This document shows positions 1-8,382 of a DNA stretch of 15,512 bases, piece after piece (position 1 is the stretch's first letter; the number at the start of each line of letters is the position of its first letter). The position numbers and the translations under genes are program-made. The DNA lies in the NCBI GenBank assembly GCA_031286185.1, contig JAITUS010000134.1, positions 1 to 15,512 on the forward strand, in the 5' to 3' direction. A model generated the notes under the pieces. It was not told where the DNA came from. It did no database searches and worked only from the letters and a program-made list of their open reading frames with translations. Source of the DNA: Rickettsiales bacterium (GTDB taxonomy: Bacteria > Pseudomonadota > Alphaproteobacteria > Rickettsiales > Anaplasmataceae).

Positions 1-52
1 TGATTTTTTCAAATTGCTCTCGACTTATACTGCTTGGATAACTTTTCCGCAT
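1..52 (-). CDS. IS5-like transposase, N-terminal fragment (runs off the window)
   Basis: Reading the minus strand from the ATG at 52-50 gives MRKSYPSSISREQFEKI, after which the window ends. This start (a short basic segment, then a 'S-REQFE-I' helix) is how IS5/IS1031-type transposases common in Wolbachia begin, in my recollection of the family. Only 17 codons are visible, so DDE residues, frameshift status and completeness cannot be judged. The gene points away from uvrB. The identification rests on this short match and on the possible IS end at about 97-114. Confidence 0.6.
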   Translation of the reverse strand, partial: MRKSYPSSISREQFEKI

Positions 53-114
53 AGACACCTCATTATTAATCTATGCTTATTTTACCTCATCTCTTCGAGA
101 TTTTAAACAGGTTC
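1..114 (-). mobile_element. Possible end of an IS5-family insertion sequence
   Basis: About 45 bp upstream of the transposase ATG, minus-strand reading shows GAACCTGTTTAAAATCTC (114-97). It resembles terminal inverted repeats of IS1031-type elements and is followed on the plus strand by TAA, a TNA target as used by that group. The other end lies outside the window, so neither the terminal repeat nor a target duplication can be confirmed. The boundary is an inference. Confidence 0.4.
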
Positions 115-302
115 TAAAAGATTTACCATATTACCTCACTTTTACTATATGATTACCTTTTTATGGCATCTTGTCTGTCTCATTTTACCATTCCGCTGAA
201 CAGATACAATTTTCTAATATTTATAGCTAAAGGTTAGTTGCAAGTGGAATCCACGTGAGACCTGAGGAGCATGACGTAGCTAGTAAATTGCTTTTTTTCT
301 GC
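115..302. other. AT-rich intergenic stretch downstream of uvrB
   Basis: There is no gene between the probable IS end and the uvrB stop. The only structure seen is a small inverted repeat GTGGA-A-TCCAC at about 244-254 with no T-run on either side, so it is not a convincing terminator. No RNA gene was recognised. Confidence 0.4.
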
Positions 303-2279
303 TTAGTTTTGGGTTGCAGGGAGCCTATTTTCGAATCTTTTGAGAATATTTCTTATTTTCGCTGCCTCTTCAAACTCTAGATTCTCAGCATGTTTTAACA
401 TCTGCTTCTTTAAATTCTTTAAATCAGCTTTACTAATATTGATGTTTTCCTCAACCACTACTTTGTCTTGTAAAGTATTTGATATGGCCTTTATTATAGT
501 TTTTGGTGTAATATTATGCAGTGTATTATATTCTTGTTGTTTCTTTCTTTTTCTTTCTGTTTCTTTCAACGCACGATCTAAAGAACCGGTCATTTTATCT
601 GCATATAAAACTACTCTACCTTCGGCATTGCGTGCAGCACGACCTATCGTTTGAATGAGCGAAGTTTCCGATCGCAAAAATCCTTCCTTATCAGCATCCA
701 AAATTGCAACCAATCCACATTCTGGAATATCAAGACCTTCCCGCAGTAGGTTAACACCAACTAGAACATCGATTTCTTTCGATCTTAATTTGCATATAAT
801 GTCAATTCTCTCCAGTGCAGCAATATCTGAATGCAGGTAACTCACCTTCATATTTAGCTCACTCATATGTTCAGCTAGCTTTTCAGCTATTTTTTTTGTC
901 AATGTGGTAATAAGAACACAAAACCCTTTCTTTATCGTCACTTGTGTTTCGTGAATCACATCATCAACTTGAGTCTCTGTTGGCTTTATAATGCAGATTG
1001 GATCTGTAAGCCCCGTTGGACGAATAACTTGCTCTATGAATACATTATTGGTTTTTGCCAACTCATATTTTCCGGGAGTAGCGGAAATGAAAATAGTTTG
1101 CGGCCGCACTGCTTCCCACTCTTCAAATTTTAATGGACGATTATCGAAAGCAGAAGGGAGCCTAAATCCGTGGTTCACCAATTTTTCTTTACGCGCCTCA
1201 TTACCGCTATACATCGCACCAATCTGAGGAACGGTGACATGACTCTCATCAACAAATAAAATCACATCTTTAGGTAAATATTCAAACAAAGTAGGCGGTG
1301 CATCTCCAGCTTCCATTCCGTAGAGATAACGCGAATAATTTTCAATGCCTTTACACACTCCTGTTGCTATCATCATTTCAATATCAAAATTGGTGCGCTG
1401 CTCAAGGCGCTTTGCTTCAACAATTTTGTTCTGTGAATAGTAATAATCCAAGCGTTCATGCAGCTCTTTTTTGATCAGCTGAACCGCCTGCAATAGGGTC
1501 TCACGTGAGGTAATGTGATAGCTGTTTGGAAAAATGGTGATTTTATCTATGCGCTCAATAACATTGCCGGTTATAGCATCAATCTCAGAAATTTCTTCTA
1601 TTACATTACCCATTAACGATAAACGCCAAGCTTTGTTTTCATAATAGGCAGGAAATATATCGATAATGTCGCCACGCACTCTGAAATATCCCCTCTCAAA
1701 TCTGACATCGGAGCGCTTGTATTGAAGATTAGCTAGATTATTCAGGAAATCATTAACACGAATTTTATCTCCAGCACTTAAAGTCAGGATCATGCTAAGA
1801 TAGCTCTCGGGCGAACCAAGACCGTATATACAGGAAACACTGGCAACTACAATTGTGTCCCTGCGCTCCAAGAGGGAACAAACAGCAGAATAACGCAGCA
1901 TGTCAATTCTTTCGTTAATTACAGAGTCCTTTTCAATATAAGTATCAGTTTGTGGCGAATAAGCCTCGGGCTGATAATAATCATAATAAGAAATGAAGTA
2001 TCCAACAGCATTATGGGGGAAAAATCCTCTCATTTCCTCATAAAGTTGCGCCGCCAAAGTTTTGTTGTGCGCCATAATTAATGCAGGCCTGTTTGTTCTT
2101 GCAATAACATTTGCCATAGTGAAAGTTTTTCCAGAGCCGGTAACTCCAAGTAAAACTTGATCTCTTTTGTTGCTGTTTAGACCTGCAACTAAGCTATCGA
2201 TTGCTTGTGGCTGGTCTCCAGCTGGTTTAAAGTGTGTAACGATTTGAAATTCCATAGTTCTTATATTTTCATAATACAT
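303..2279 (-). CDS. uvrB: UvrB, excinuclease ABC subunit B
   Basis: UvrB is the damage-verifying helicase-like subunit of nucleotide excision repair. UvrA loads it, and it recruits UvrC for incision. Visible motifs: Walker A GVTGSGKT (residues 45-52), the beta-hairpin segment YDYYQPEAY (99-107) that inserts between the DNA strands, the DESH Walker B box, helicase motif [11 protein letters not shown], and a C-terminal UVR domain (about 617-650, with [11 protein letters not shown]) used for contact with UvrC. At 658 aa it is full length. Two starts are possible: ATG at 2279, or ATG at 2255 ([16 protein letters not shown]), which fits the usual UvrB N-terminus better and has an AAGAA upstream. 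The gene lies downstream of petBC on the same strand with a gap of about 60 bp, but nothing links them functionally. Confidence 0.97.
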   Translation of the reverse strand: MYYENIRTMEFQIVTHFKPAGDQPQAIDSLVAGLNSNKRDQVLLGVTGSGKTFTMANVIARTNRPALIMAHNKTLAAQLYEEMRGFFPHNAVGYFISYYDYYQPEAYSPQTDTYIEKDSVINERIDMLRYSAVCSLLERRDTIVVASVSCIYGLGSPESYLSMILTLSAGDKIRVNDFLNNLANLQYKRSDVRFERGYFRVRGDIIDIFPAYYENKAWRLSLMGNVIEEISEIDAITGNVIERIDKITIFPNSYHITSRETLLQAVQLIKKELHERLDYYYSQNKIVEAKRLEQRTNFDIEMMIATGVCKGIENYSRYLYGMEAGDAPPTLFEYLPKDVILFVDESHVTVPQIGAMYSGNEARKEKLVNHGFRLPSAFDNRPLKFEEWEAVRPQTIFISATPGKYELAKTNNVFIEQVIRPTGLTDPICIIKPTETQVDDVIHETQVTIKKGFCVLITTLTKKIAEKLAEHMSELNMKVSYLHSDIAALERIDIICKLRSKEIDVLVGVNLLREGLDIPECGLVAILDADKEGFLRSETSLIQTIGRAARNAEGRVVLYADKMTGSLDRALKETERKRKKQQEYNTLHNITPKTIIKAISNTLQDKVVVEENINISKADLKNLKKQMLKHAENLEFEEAAKIRNILKRFENRLPATQN

Positions 2280-2339
2280 TTATTATTAATATACTTGTTA
2301 GTATAAATAAGGTATAAAAGTGAGTGTCAGTAAAAAACT

Positions 2340-3284
2340 TTATCTTTCCTTTTTATAAAGCTTGCTCCAAATTTTATTGTTAGTTAACACAAAAAGCACT
2401 GTTAAGATTACAAAATATGCCACTACTTTAAATCCGAGCTTGTGTCGGTGCTCTAGTTCTGGCTCTGCTGCCCATTGTAAAAAACTTACCACATCATATG
2501 CCATGTTTTCAACTGTAGCTTGTCTTGTACCGTCATACTCTACCATTCCTTCAGAAAGTGGTGGTGCCATAGCTAACTTACCTGTTAAAAAATACGTATT
2601 AAGATATAAACCGTTCTCATCTTGCTCATCGTTTTGATAACCTGTCAGCAGTGAATAGACATAATTTGCACCGTCGTACCTTGCTTTAATAATTAGTGAC
2701 AAGTCCGGTGGGACTGCACCATTATTACTTGCTGCGGCTGCTTCTTTCGCATCAAAAGGCGCAATAAAATAATCCGAAGGTGTTCCAGGTCTATCGAACA
2801 TTTCACCTAAATCGTTCGGACCATCTTTAACTTGATAAGAAGCTGCAATCTGCTTCACATCCTCTTCAGAAAAACCGATATCTTGCAAATTACGAAATGC
2901 CACTCTATTCATTGAGTGACAAGCAGCACAGACTTCCTTATACACTTTATAGCCACGCTGAATTAACTCCCTATCAAAAGATCCGGTAGCTCCATCAAAA
3001 CTCCAGTCCATTTTTTTATTTGGTGATGGTGTGAATTCTTCTGCAAATACAGGACCAGATAGGAATAACATGCAAAAAATTGCAAATACATTCAGTCCCT
3101 TAACTAGCCATTGTTTTAGTAAAAAATAGCCTGATGTCACTCTGGCACGTGACGCTGAAATCCATTTGTTTTTTTTCTGGATCCCAGTGTCAAGCACTGG
3201 GATGACAAAAGAGTGTTCTAGGGTGACAAGAGGGTATTCTGGGATGATAGGATGTTTTACAGTAGATCTATTTTTAACCAGCAT
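2340..3284 (-). CDS. petC: Cytochrome c1 (complex III) with a repeat-derived N-terminal extension
   Basis: This is the c-type haem subunit of ubiquinol-cytochrome c reductase, facing the periplasm and passing electrons from the Rieske protein to cytochrome c. Visible: haem attachment motif CAACH (residues 119-123), the axial-Met region LAMAPPLSEGM (Met about 239), and a C-terminal membrane anchor (about 284-301) followed by basic residues. A secretion signal ending VFA-EE lies at about 55-81 rather than at the N-terminus. The first ~54 residues are extra: residues 26-50 are encoded by a palindromic repeat (3135-3207), and residues 6-25 also come from degenerate repeat-like DNA. The ATG overlaps the petB stop by one base (TAATG), so initiation there by translational coupling is plausible. 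A later non-ATG start nearer the signal peptide cannot be excluded. Confidence 0.95.
   Translation of the reverse strand: MLVKNRSTVKHPIIPEYPLVTLEHSFVIPVLDTGIQKKNKWISASRARVTSGYFLLKQWLVKGLNVFAIFCMLFLSGPVFAEEFTPSPNKKMDWSFDGATGSFDRELIQRGYKVYKEVCAACHSMNRVAFRNLQDIGFSEEDVKQIAASYQVKDGPNDLGEMFDRPGTPSDYFIAPFDAKEAAAASNNGAVPPDLSLIIKARYDGANYVYSLLTGYQNDEQDENGLYLNTYFLTGKLAMAPPLSEGMVEYDGTRQATVENMAYDVVSFLQWAAEPELEHRHKLGFKVVAYFVILTVLFVLTNNKIWSKLYKKER
3135..3207 (-). repeat. Palindromic element inside petC (double hairpin, 73 bp)
   Basis: On the plus strand the right half is a perfect hairpin, ATCCCAGTG-TCAAG-CACTGGGAT (3181-3203). The left half has a weaker stem, GTCAC-N8-GTGAC (3136-3153), and the two are joined by a T-rich linker. 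Both ends read TGTCA/TGACA. Read on the petC coding strand, it aligns over its full length with the element in hemH (9460-9531); shared blocks include TGTCATCC, ACTGGGATC, AGAAAAAA and CAGCGTCA. The arrangement is that of the protein-coding palindromic elements described in Rickettsia and Wolbachia. Further degenerate pieces (GGGTGACA, GGGATGAT) lie at about 3208-3260. Confidence 0.85.
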
Positions 3285-4516
3285 TACTTCATCTCCGGTA
3301 CAGAATCACTTATGGTTTTTGGTGGTTTCTCCGGGTTCTCATACTTACTGAGCAGTGGCAAAACTATTACAAAGTATGTAAAATAATAAAGAGTGGAAAG
3401 CCTACTTAGGGTAATGTAAGGTTCTTTAATTTCCTGTCCCCCAAGCCAGGTAAGAAATGCAAAATTTACTACAAAGGCCCAGAAAAATTTCTTAAATAAC
3501 GGGCGATAAGCGCCGCTCTTAACTTTTGATTTGTCGAGCCAAGGTAATAAAAACCACACTAAGATAGACCCAAACATGGTAAGCACACCAATAAGCTTAT
3601 TTGGAATTGAACGCAGCATTGCGTAAAAAGGTAAAAAATACCATTCTGGTACTATATGTACTGGAGTTACCATAGGATCAGCTTCTATATAATTATCCGG
3701 ATGTCCAAAATCATTGGGAGCGTAGAAAACAAACGCAAACAAAACTATAAAAAACAGACCAAAAGTTATACAATCCTTTACTATATAATAAGGGTAGAAT
3801 GAAATGGTATCGTTTTCTGATTTCACTTCTGCCCCACTTGGGTTACCAGAGCCAAATCTATGCAGAGCAACAACATGCAGCATAGCTAAAGCGACAATAA
3901 CGAAAGGCAGAAGGTAATGCAGAGCAAAAAAGCGATTGAGCGTTGGATTATCAACAGAGAAACCGCCCCATAGCCATATAACTATTTTATCACCAATTAA
4001 AGGTATAGCTGAAAATAAGTTAGTTATAACTGTTGCACCCCAAAAACTCATTTGCCCCCAAGGTAGAACATATCCCATGAAAGCTGTTGCCATCATTGCA
4101 AAGAACATAAATATGCCAATGAACCACACCATCTCTCGTGGCCTTTTATAAGATCCGTAGTATAACCCACGCGTTATATGGACATAGACCACCATAAAGA
4201 AGAGCGATGCTCCGACAGAATGAGTGTAACGTATCAGCCATCCATAGTTCACGTTACGCATTATACGCTCCACGCTGTTAAACGCATGTTCAACATGCGG
4301 AGTGTAATGCATAGCAAGAAAGATGCCTGTTATTATTTGTAAAATTAGCGCTATACCAGCCAAAGAACCAAAGTTCCAAGCATAATTTAGGTTTTTTGGC
4401 ACTTGGTAAGAAGCAATATGCTTTAGAAAAGAAAATATAGGTAATCTATATTCTATCCAACCCAATATGCCTTTTTCTTCTTCTATCGTCGTTTTTTTTT
4501 TAGTATCGTCTTGCAT
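3284..4516 (-). CDS. petB: Cytochrome b (complex III)
   Basis: This is the integral membrane subunit of ubiquinol-cytochrome c reductase, carrying both b haems and the quinol-oxidising and quinone-reducing sites. Haem ligand pairs are visible with the expected 14-residue spacing: H99/H113 (RYTHS, YVHITRG) and H200/H214 ([17 protein letters not shown]). The Qo-site PEWY motif is at 290-293, and a chain of hydrophobic helices covers the protein. At 410 aa it matches the alphaproteobacterial length. The stop shares a base with the petC ATG, so b and c1 are translated together. No Rieske gene (petA) precedes it, although petA-petB-petC is the common alphaproteobacterial order; 239 bp of non-coding DNA lie upstream instead. 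Some promoter there is expected, but no clear one was found. Confidence 0.97.
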   Translation of the reverse strand: MQDDTKKKTTIEEEKGILGWIEYRLPIFSFLKHIASYQVPKNLNYAWNFGSLAGIALILQIITGIFLAMHYTPHVEHAFNSVERIMRNVNYGWLIRYTHSVGASLFFMVVYVHITRGLYYGSYKRPREMVWFIGIFMFFAMMATAFMGYVLPWGQMSFWGATVITNLFSAIPLIGDKIVIWLWGGFSVDNPTLNRFFALHYLLPFVIVALAMLHVVALHRFGSGNPSGAEVKSENDTISFYPYYIVKDCITFGLFFIVLFAFVFYAPNDFGHPDNYIEADPMVTPVHIVPEWYFLPFYAMLRSIPNKLIGVLTMFGSILVWFLLPWLDKSKVKSGAYRPLFKKFFWAFVVNFAFLTWLGGQEIKEPYITLSRLSTLYYFTYFVIVLPLLSKYENPEKPPKTISDSVPEMK

Positions 4517-4682
4517 AACTTGAAGTTTTCTCTACCTTTAATTTGTTTATTGTAGCAGCTTACCCTCTATAAACAATAAAAACTTTAAACTCAGAAATCA
4601 GACCTCTCACACAATTGTTTGGTGATAACGCACTCCTCAGTGTCATCCTAACTGTATAGCTAGTGCGGCCCTATGTCATAGA

Positions 4683-4703
4683 TCCCGCTAGCAGGTAGCG
4701 GGA
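4683..4703. repeat. Small GC-rich hairpin between petB and ubiB
   Basis: TCCCGCTA-GCAGG-TAGCGGGA is a perfect 8-bp stem with a 5-nt loop, conspicuously GC-rich in an AT-rich spacer. It lies about 50 bp downstream of the ubiB stop. No T-run follows it on the minus strand, so it is more likely one of the short palindromic repeats scattered in Wolbachia than a standard terminator. The spacer 4517-4755 shows nothing else recognisable. Confidence 0.65.
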
Positions 4704-4755
4704 CCGAGGTAAACTTTATTTATTTTAACTATAGCGACTTAAAAAGTAACACTTA

Positions 4756-6186
4756 TTAAAAAATTAAAAGTTTAATGATTAGTACCACGATTACAAACCA
4801 CAGTAAAAAATAGGTCTTTCGATTTGATCTAATCTTAGCTTGGATATTCTCTAGTTTTTGATCAGCTATCAGATTTAATTTCTCTACAAGGCTGAATACT
4901 TCCCGAATTGTCTTTACGGGATAAGAACTTTTTACTCTTTCCCTATAGCCTATTTTATTTTTATGTTGATTCTCTGTCCATGCTTCAACTATTTTCCACA
5001 TATTGATCTCTGGGTAGATTTTTCTACATGTTCCCTCTAGTAAAATCATAGTTTTCTGCAGCAATAACAATTGTGTTTGAACTTTCATATCAAAATCACC
5101 AGTTATTTTGAACAATTGAGCAAGTAAACTAGCAAAAGAAATTTTCTGTATAGGCTGTCCTATAATAGGTTCACCTATTGCTCTACACGCTGTAACGAAA
5201 TTTTTATGATGTGGTGAGACATAGCCAGCTCTAAAATGTACCTTTGCAACGTGATCATAATCCCGATTTAAAAAACCTTTCAGTATCTCTATCACATAAT
5301 AGCACGTCTCGCGGTCTATTCGACCCATGATTCCACAATCGAGGGCGACAATATTGTTGTTACTATCGACCATGAGATTTCCAGGGTGCATATCTGCATG
5401 AAAGAAACAGTCTCTGTATACTTGATTGCAGAACGATTCTATAAGATTTACAGCTATTTGCTTATGATCATTTAGTTTCTCAACCTCGTATATTGGTGTT
5501 GCTTCTATCCATTCCAGCGTTAAAACTTTTTTTGAAGTCCTGCTCCAATCCACTCCAGGCACATAAAAACCTCTGTCGTTTTTTGTGTTCTCCTTTAGCT
5601 CTGAAGAATGAGCGGCCTCAAAACGTAGGTCTAGCTCTAATCGGCAAATTTCAGCAAAAGTTTTAACTAACTCGATCAGTCTTAGCCTTTTTGATTGCTC
5701 GCTAAATCTTTCTGTAACCTCTGCAAGCCAAAAAAGCGTTTTTATATCCCTTGAAAATGCTCTCTCAATATTTGGCCTTAAAATCTTCACAGCAACTTCT
5801 TTACCTTCCGTTGTAGTTGCTTTATGCACTTGAGAAATTGATGCTGCTGCAATTGGCTCTTCAGAAAAGCTTGAAAAAATGTCGCTTAACTTACAATTAA
5901 ATTCGCTTTCTATAGTTTTAACTGCTATCTTGTGTGAAAAAGATGGCAGCCTATCACATATTAACAATAAGTTATTTGTTATATCCTCATTTAAAATATC
6001 AGTACGTGATGAAATGGATTGTCCAAATTTAATAAACACTGGACCTAATTTTTCAAGAGCACACTTTAGTTTATAGCCTTGTATCTCGTTTATTGACCCT
6101 CTTGAAGGAGCAAGTAAACGAGGTAATATGTTGTAACGAGTCAGCACTGCGGTTATGTACAAAAGGCGCAGAATATTTTGAATCAT
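4756..6186 (-). CDS. ubiB: UbiB, ABC1/ADCK-family kinase-like protein of ubiquinone biosynthesis
   Basis: UbiB belongs to the atypical kinase family needed for ubiquinone synthesis, acting at the inner membrane, probably as an ATPase/kinase-like helper of the Ubi enzymes. Visible: the family KxGQ motif (KFGQ, 53-56), the Ala-rich nucleotide loop AAASISQVHKA (113-123), the ATP-binding Lys in VAVKILRP (K134), the ExD motif (ELD, 184-186), the catalytic loop HADMHPGN (263-270), and the metal-binding box, here LDCG (282-285) where DFG is usual. The C-terminus has one hydrophobic anchor (about 459-476). 476 aa is slightly short against about 500-550 aa for many homologues. The start overlaps the znuC stop as ATGA, so it is co-translated with the zinc ATPase although the two jobs are unrelated. 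Confidence 0.93.
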   Translation of the reverse strand: MIQNILRLLYITAVLTRYNILPRLLAPSRGSINEIQGYKLKCALEKLGPVFIKFGQSISSRTDILNEDITNNLLLICDRLPSFSHKIAVKTIESEFNCKLSDIFSSFSEEPIAAASISQVHKATTTEGKEVAVKILRPNIERAFSRDIKTLFWLAEVTERFSEQSKRLRLIELVKTFAEICRLELDLRFEAAHSSELKENTKNDRGFYVPGVDWSRTSKKVLTLEWIEATPIYEVEKLNDHKQIAVNLIESFCNQVYRDCFFHADMHPGNLMVDSNNNIVALDCGIMGRIDRETCYYVIEILKGFLNRDYDHVAKVHFRAGYVSPHHKNFVTACRAIGEPIIGQPIQKISFASLLAQLFKITGDFDMKVQTQLLLLQKTMILLEGTCRKIYPEINMWKIVEAWTENQHKNKIGYRERVKSSYPVKTIREVFSLVEKLNLIADQKLENIQAKIRSNRKTYFLLWFVIVVLIIKLLIF

Positions 6187-6923
6187 TTTGCTGCATAACT
6201 GCCAAATATTTCGCTCAGAGTTTTATTCTTCATAATTTCACCAGGCTTACCTTGGCAATAGATAGTATTATTTATGCAAATTATATAATCTGAACATGGT
6301 ACTATGGAGCTTAAATCATGAGATGTCATAAGAATCGAAACCAGTCGTTTTTTTGCTATCTTACCGATAATATCATAAAACTTAGCCCGTGCGCTAACAT
6401 CCATTGCACTAACTGGCTCATCAAGAATAATTAAGTCAGGCTCTGCGATTAAACAACGTGCAAGCAGCAATAATTGTGTTTGCCCTGCAGAAATCTCTAA
6501 CACTTGATTCTTCAAAATGTTGCCAATACCAACCAATTCTATCGCTTCTGTAACAATTGATTGATCTTTCTTCAATTTTGTTGAGAAGCTGTTTAAAAGG
6601 AAATACTCAACTGTTATCGGCATCAAATTACTGATGCTAAAATTTTGTGGCATGTAACTGATTTTTGTATCATCAGCAAACATGACACTACCAGTGCAGT
6701 TCTTATTTATACCAGCAACTGCCTTTACCAAAGAGGTTTTACCTCCACCATTTGGACCAAGTATAGTAACTACATCTCCCCTCTCTATTGATATATTAAT
6801 ACCATCGAGAACCTTCTTATTATCATATGCAAGAGCAAGGTTTTCTATCTTTAGGACACTGCTATTGACATTGTTTAACTTTTTGACAAAATTTAATTTT
6901 TTCTCAACGTTTTCATGAGACAT
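6183..6923 (-). CDS. znuC: Zinc/manganese ABC transporter ATP-binding protein (ZnuC-like)
   Basis: This is the cytoplasmic ATPase of a metal-ion ABC importer. Visible: Walker A GPNGGGKT (56-63), Q-loop MPQN (Q93), signature ISAGQ (144-148, a variant of LSGGQ), Walker B LIILDEP (164-170), and switch His in MTSHD (H202). 246 aa is normal for the family. Zinc is inferred mainly from the divergent znuA neighbour; manganese or iron importers have similar ATPases. No permease gene (znuB) is in the window. The chosen ATG at 6923 makes the first 9 bases overlap the start of znuA on the other strand. The ATPase domain proper begins at about residue 24 (LKIENL), so a later GTG start is possible, but no other ATG precedes it. 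Confidence 0.9.
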   Translation of the reverse strand: MSHENVEKKLNFVKKLNNVNSSVLKIENLALAYDNKKVLDGINISIERGDVVTILGPNGGGKTSLVKAVAGINKNCTGSVMFADDTKISYMPQNFSISNLMPITVEYFLLNSFSTKLKKDQSIVTEAIELVGIGNILKNQVLEISAGQTQLLLLARCLIAEPDLIILDEPVSAMDVSARAKFYDIIGKIAKKRLVSILMTSHDLSSIVPCSDYIICINNTIYCQGKPGEIMKNKTLSEIFGSYAAK

Positions 6924-7796
6924 TTACTGGCTTCTTTTCTATCACTTTTGTTTACACTATATCACAGTACTGCCTTTTCATCCAATTTAAAAATCGTAGC
7001 TACAATAAAGCCTATACATTCTCTTGTAGCCTCTGTTACAGATGGAATTTCAAAGCCACACTTGCTTACCCGTATAACATCTGCACATGATCATACATTA
7101 AAGCCATCTGATGCAAGTAATTTGGAATCATGTGACGTTATATTTCACGTTGATGATAATCTAGAAACATTTGTTAAAACCTTCTCTAGAAACAATAAAA
7201 AACTTGTGCAGTTATCAAAGGCAGTTAATCTACTTCCTGCTCGACCACATTCATTCTCTAGACATATCATTCATATTCAAGACGAAAAAGACCTACACAT
7301 TTGGCTTAATCCTGAAAATGCAAAGAATATGATACTTTCTATAAGTACAACGCTGTCTCGTATAGATAAAGAAAATTCCTATAAGTACAACCAAAACGCA
7401 ATGAGAGCTATAAAGAAGATAGACCAAGAAACAGAAAAAATTACGAGAGAATTGAATGACTTTAAAAACAAAAAATACATAGTCACCCACGATGCCTATC
7501 AATATTTTGAAAAATATTTTGGCTTAAATCACCCAAGTGCCATTCTTTCTATAGAAGAGGATGCTTACATAGGTATGGGAACTTTAATGAAACTAAGAAA
7601 GATGATGAAGGAAGAAAACATTAAATGTATATTTTCTTCTTCACGAGAAGATAGCATAAAACCTAAAGCCCTCTCTAATGACATAAAAATGGTAATTCTT
7701 GATCCTATTGGGTCAGATATAGGACCTGGAAAAGATGCATATCTCGCTATAATTAACGACATCACACAAAATTTCAAGTCTTGTTTTATTGAATAA
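6915..7796 (+). CDS. znuA: Zinc ABC transporter substrate-binding protein (ZnuA-like)
   Basis: This is the periplasmic metal-binding receptor of the importer whose ATPase is encoded divergently. A signal peptide is clear: MRHLL, a hydrophobic stretch, then a cut near residue 20-24. Probable zinc ligands sit in family positions: H60 in the AHDHT segment, H128 in LHIWLNP, H192 in VTHDAYQYF, and a late Asp (ILDPIGSDIG). The long His-rich loop of the E. coli protein is missing; only a few histidines occur at about 112-120. 293 aa is typical. The ATG at 6915 is needed for the signal peptide, and its neighbourhood lies within znuC codons. The gene converges on ndk, with a 47-bp gap. Confidence 0.9.
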   Translation: MRHLLASFLSLLFTLYHSTAFSSNLKIVATIKPIHSLVASVTDGISKPHLLTRITSAHDHTLKPSDASNLESCDVIFHVDDNLETFVKTFSRNNKKLVQLSKAVNLLPARPHSFSRHIIHIQDEKDLHIWLNPENAKNMILSISTTLSRIDKENSYKYNQNAMRAIKKIDQETEKITRELNDFKNKKYIVTHDAYQYFEKYFGLNHPSAILSIEEDAYIGMGTLMKLRKMMKEENIKCIFSSSREDSIKPKALSNDIKMVILDPIGSDIGPGKDAYLAIINDITQNFKSCFIE

Positions 7797-7843
7797 CACC
7801 CCCTCAGTAAAGATTATAGAATTACGCATTTATTTCAGTCAAT

Positions 7844-8269
7844 CTAAAGCTGCACTAACTCGCACTCAGCAAAAAAGAAAGCTATTTCCCTACGAGCATT
7901 TTCCAGGCTATCTGAGCCATGAACTCTATTCTCACTAATGTCATCAGCAAAATCACCTCTGATTGTACCCTTATCTGCCTGCTTTGGATCTGTAGCTCCC
8001 ATAATTTGTCTGTATTTACTTACTGCATTTTCACCGACTAAAACTTGAACTATTACAGGACCAGAGGTCATAAATTCTACTAACTCCCCAAAAAAAGGCC
8101 TATCTTTATGGATTTCATAAAACAGCCCTGCCTGTCTTCTTGTTAGTAACATCATTTTTTGCGCTATGATTTTTAACCCAGATTTTTCGATGTAGGAATT
8201 TATATTACCTGTAATATTATTTCTTACTGCGTCAGGTTTTAATATTGAAAGTGTTTTTTCAATTGCCAT
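7844..8269 (-). CDS. ndk: Nucleoside diphosphate kinase
   Basis: Ndk moves the gamma phosphate from ATP to other (d)NDPs through a phosphohistidine. Visible: the N-terminal [10 protein letters not shown] with K11, the RxxMGATDP segment ([10 protein letters not shown]), and the active-site motif NRVHGSDS with catalytic H117. 141 aa is the usual bacterial length and the protein looks complete. It is a single gene, convergent with znuA and divergent from the unknown membrane protein at 8383. The short spacer 8270-8382 must hold the promoters for both. Confidence 0.97.
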   Translation of the reverse strand: MAIEKTLSILKPDAVRNNITGNINSYIEKSGLKIIAQKMMLLTRRQAGLFYEIHKDRPFFGELVEFMTSGPVIVQVLVGENAVSKYRQIMGATDPKQADKGTIRGDFADDISENRVHGSDSLENARREIAFFFAECELVQL

Positions 8270-8369
8270 ATTATTTCCTTATATAAGATCGTATATTTAT
8301 AGGTTCATTCTATTACGGATTTTTATTTCATCAAAGTGATTTTTGGTTTATAGTTAAGAACAAACCATC

Positions 8370-8377
8370 AAGGAGGT
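8370..8377 (+). promoter_or_regulatory. Strong ribosome binding site
   Basis: AAGGAGGT, a full match to the anti-Shine-Dalgarno sequence, ends 5 nt before the ATG at 8383. Most other genes in this window have weak or no such site, so the protein at 8383 may be translated well. A TATAGT at 8349-8354 could be a -10 box, but no good -35 precedes it. Confidence 0.75.
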
Positions 8378-8382
8378 ATTGT

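Noticed and set aside
244..254. GTGGA-A-TCCAC inverted repeat downstream of uvrB considered as a terminator
   Set aside because: The stem is only 5 bp with a 1-nt centre, which cannot form a real hairpin loop, and no T-run follows.
2286..2302. ATACT-TGTT-AGTAT small inverted repeat before uvrB considered as an operator
   Set aside because: Five-base AT-rich arms are expected by chance in this composition, and nothing else supports it.
2362..2637. A plus-strand open frame inside petC, and similar frames inside uvrB, petB and ubiB
   Set aside because: These are shadows of the real genes: low complexity, Ser/Phe-rich, and not matching any family.
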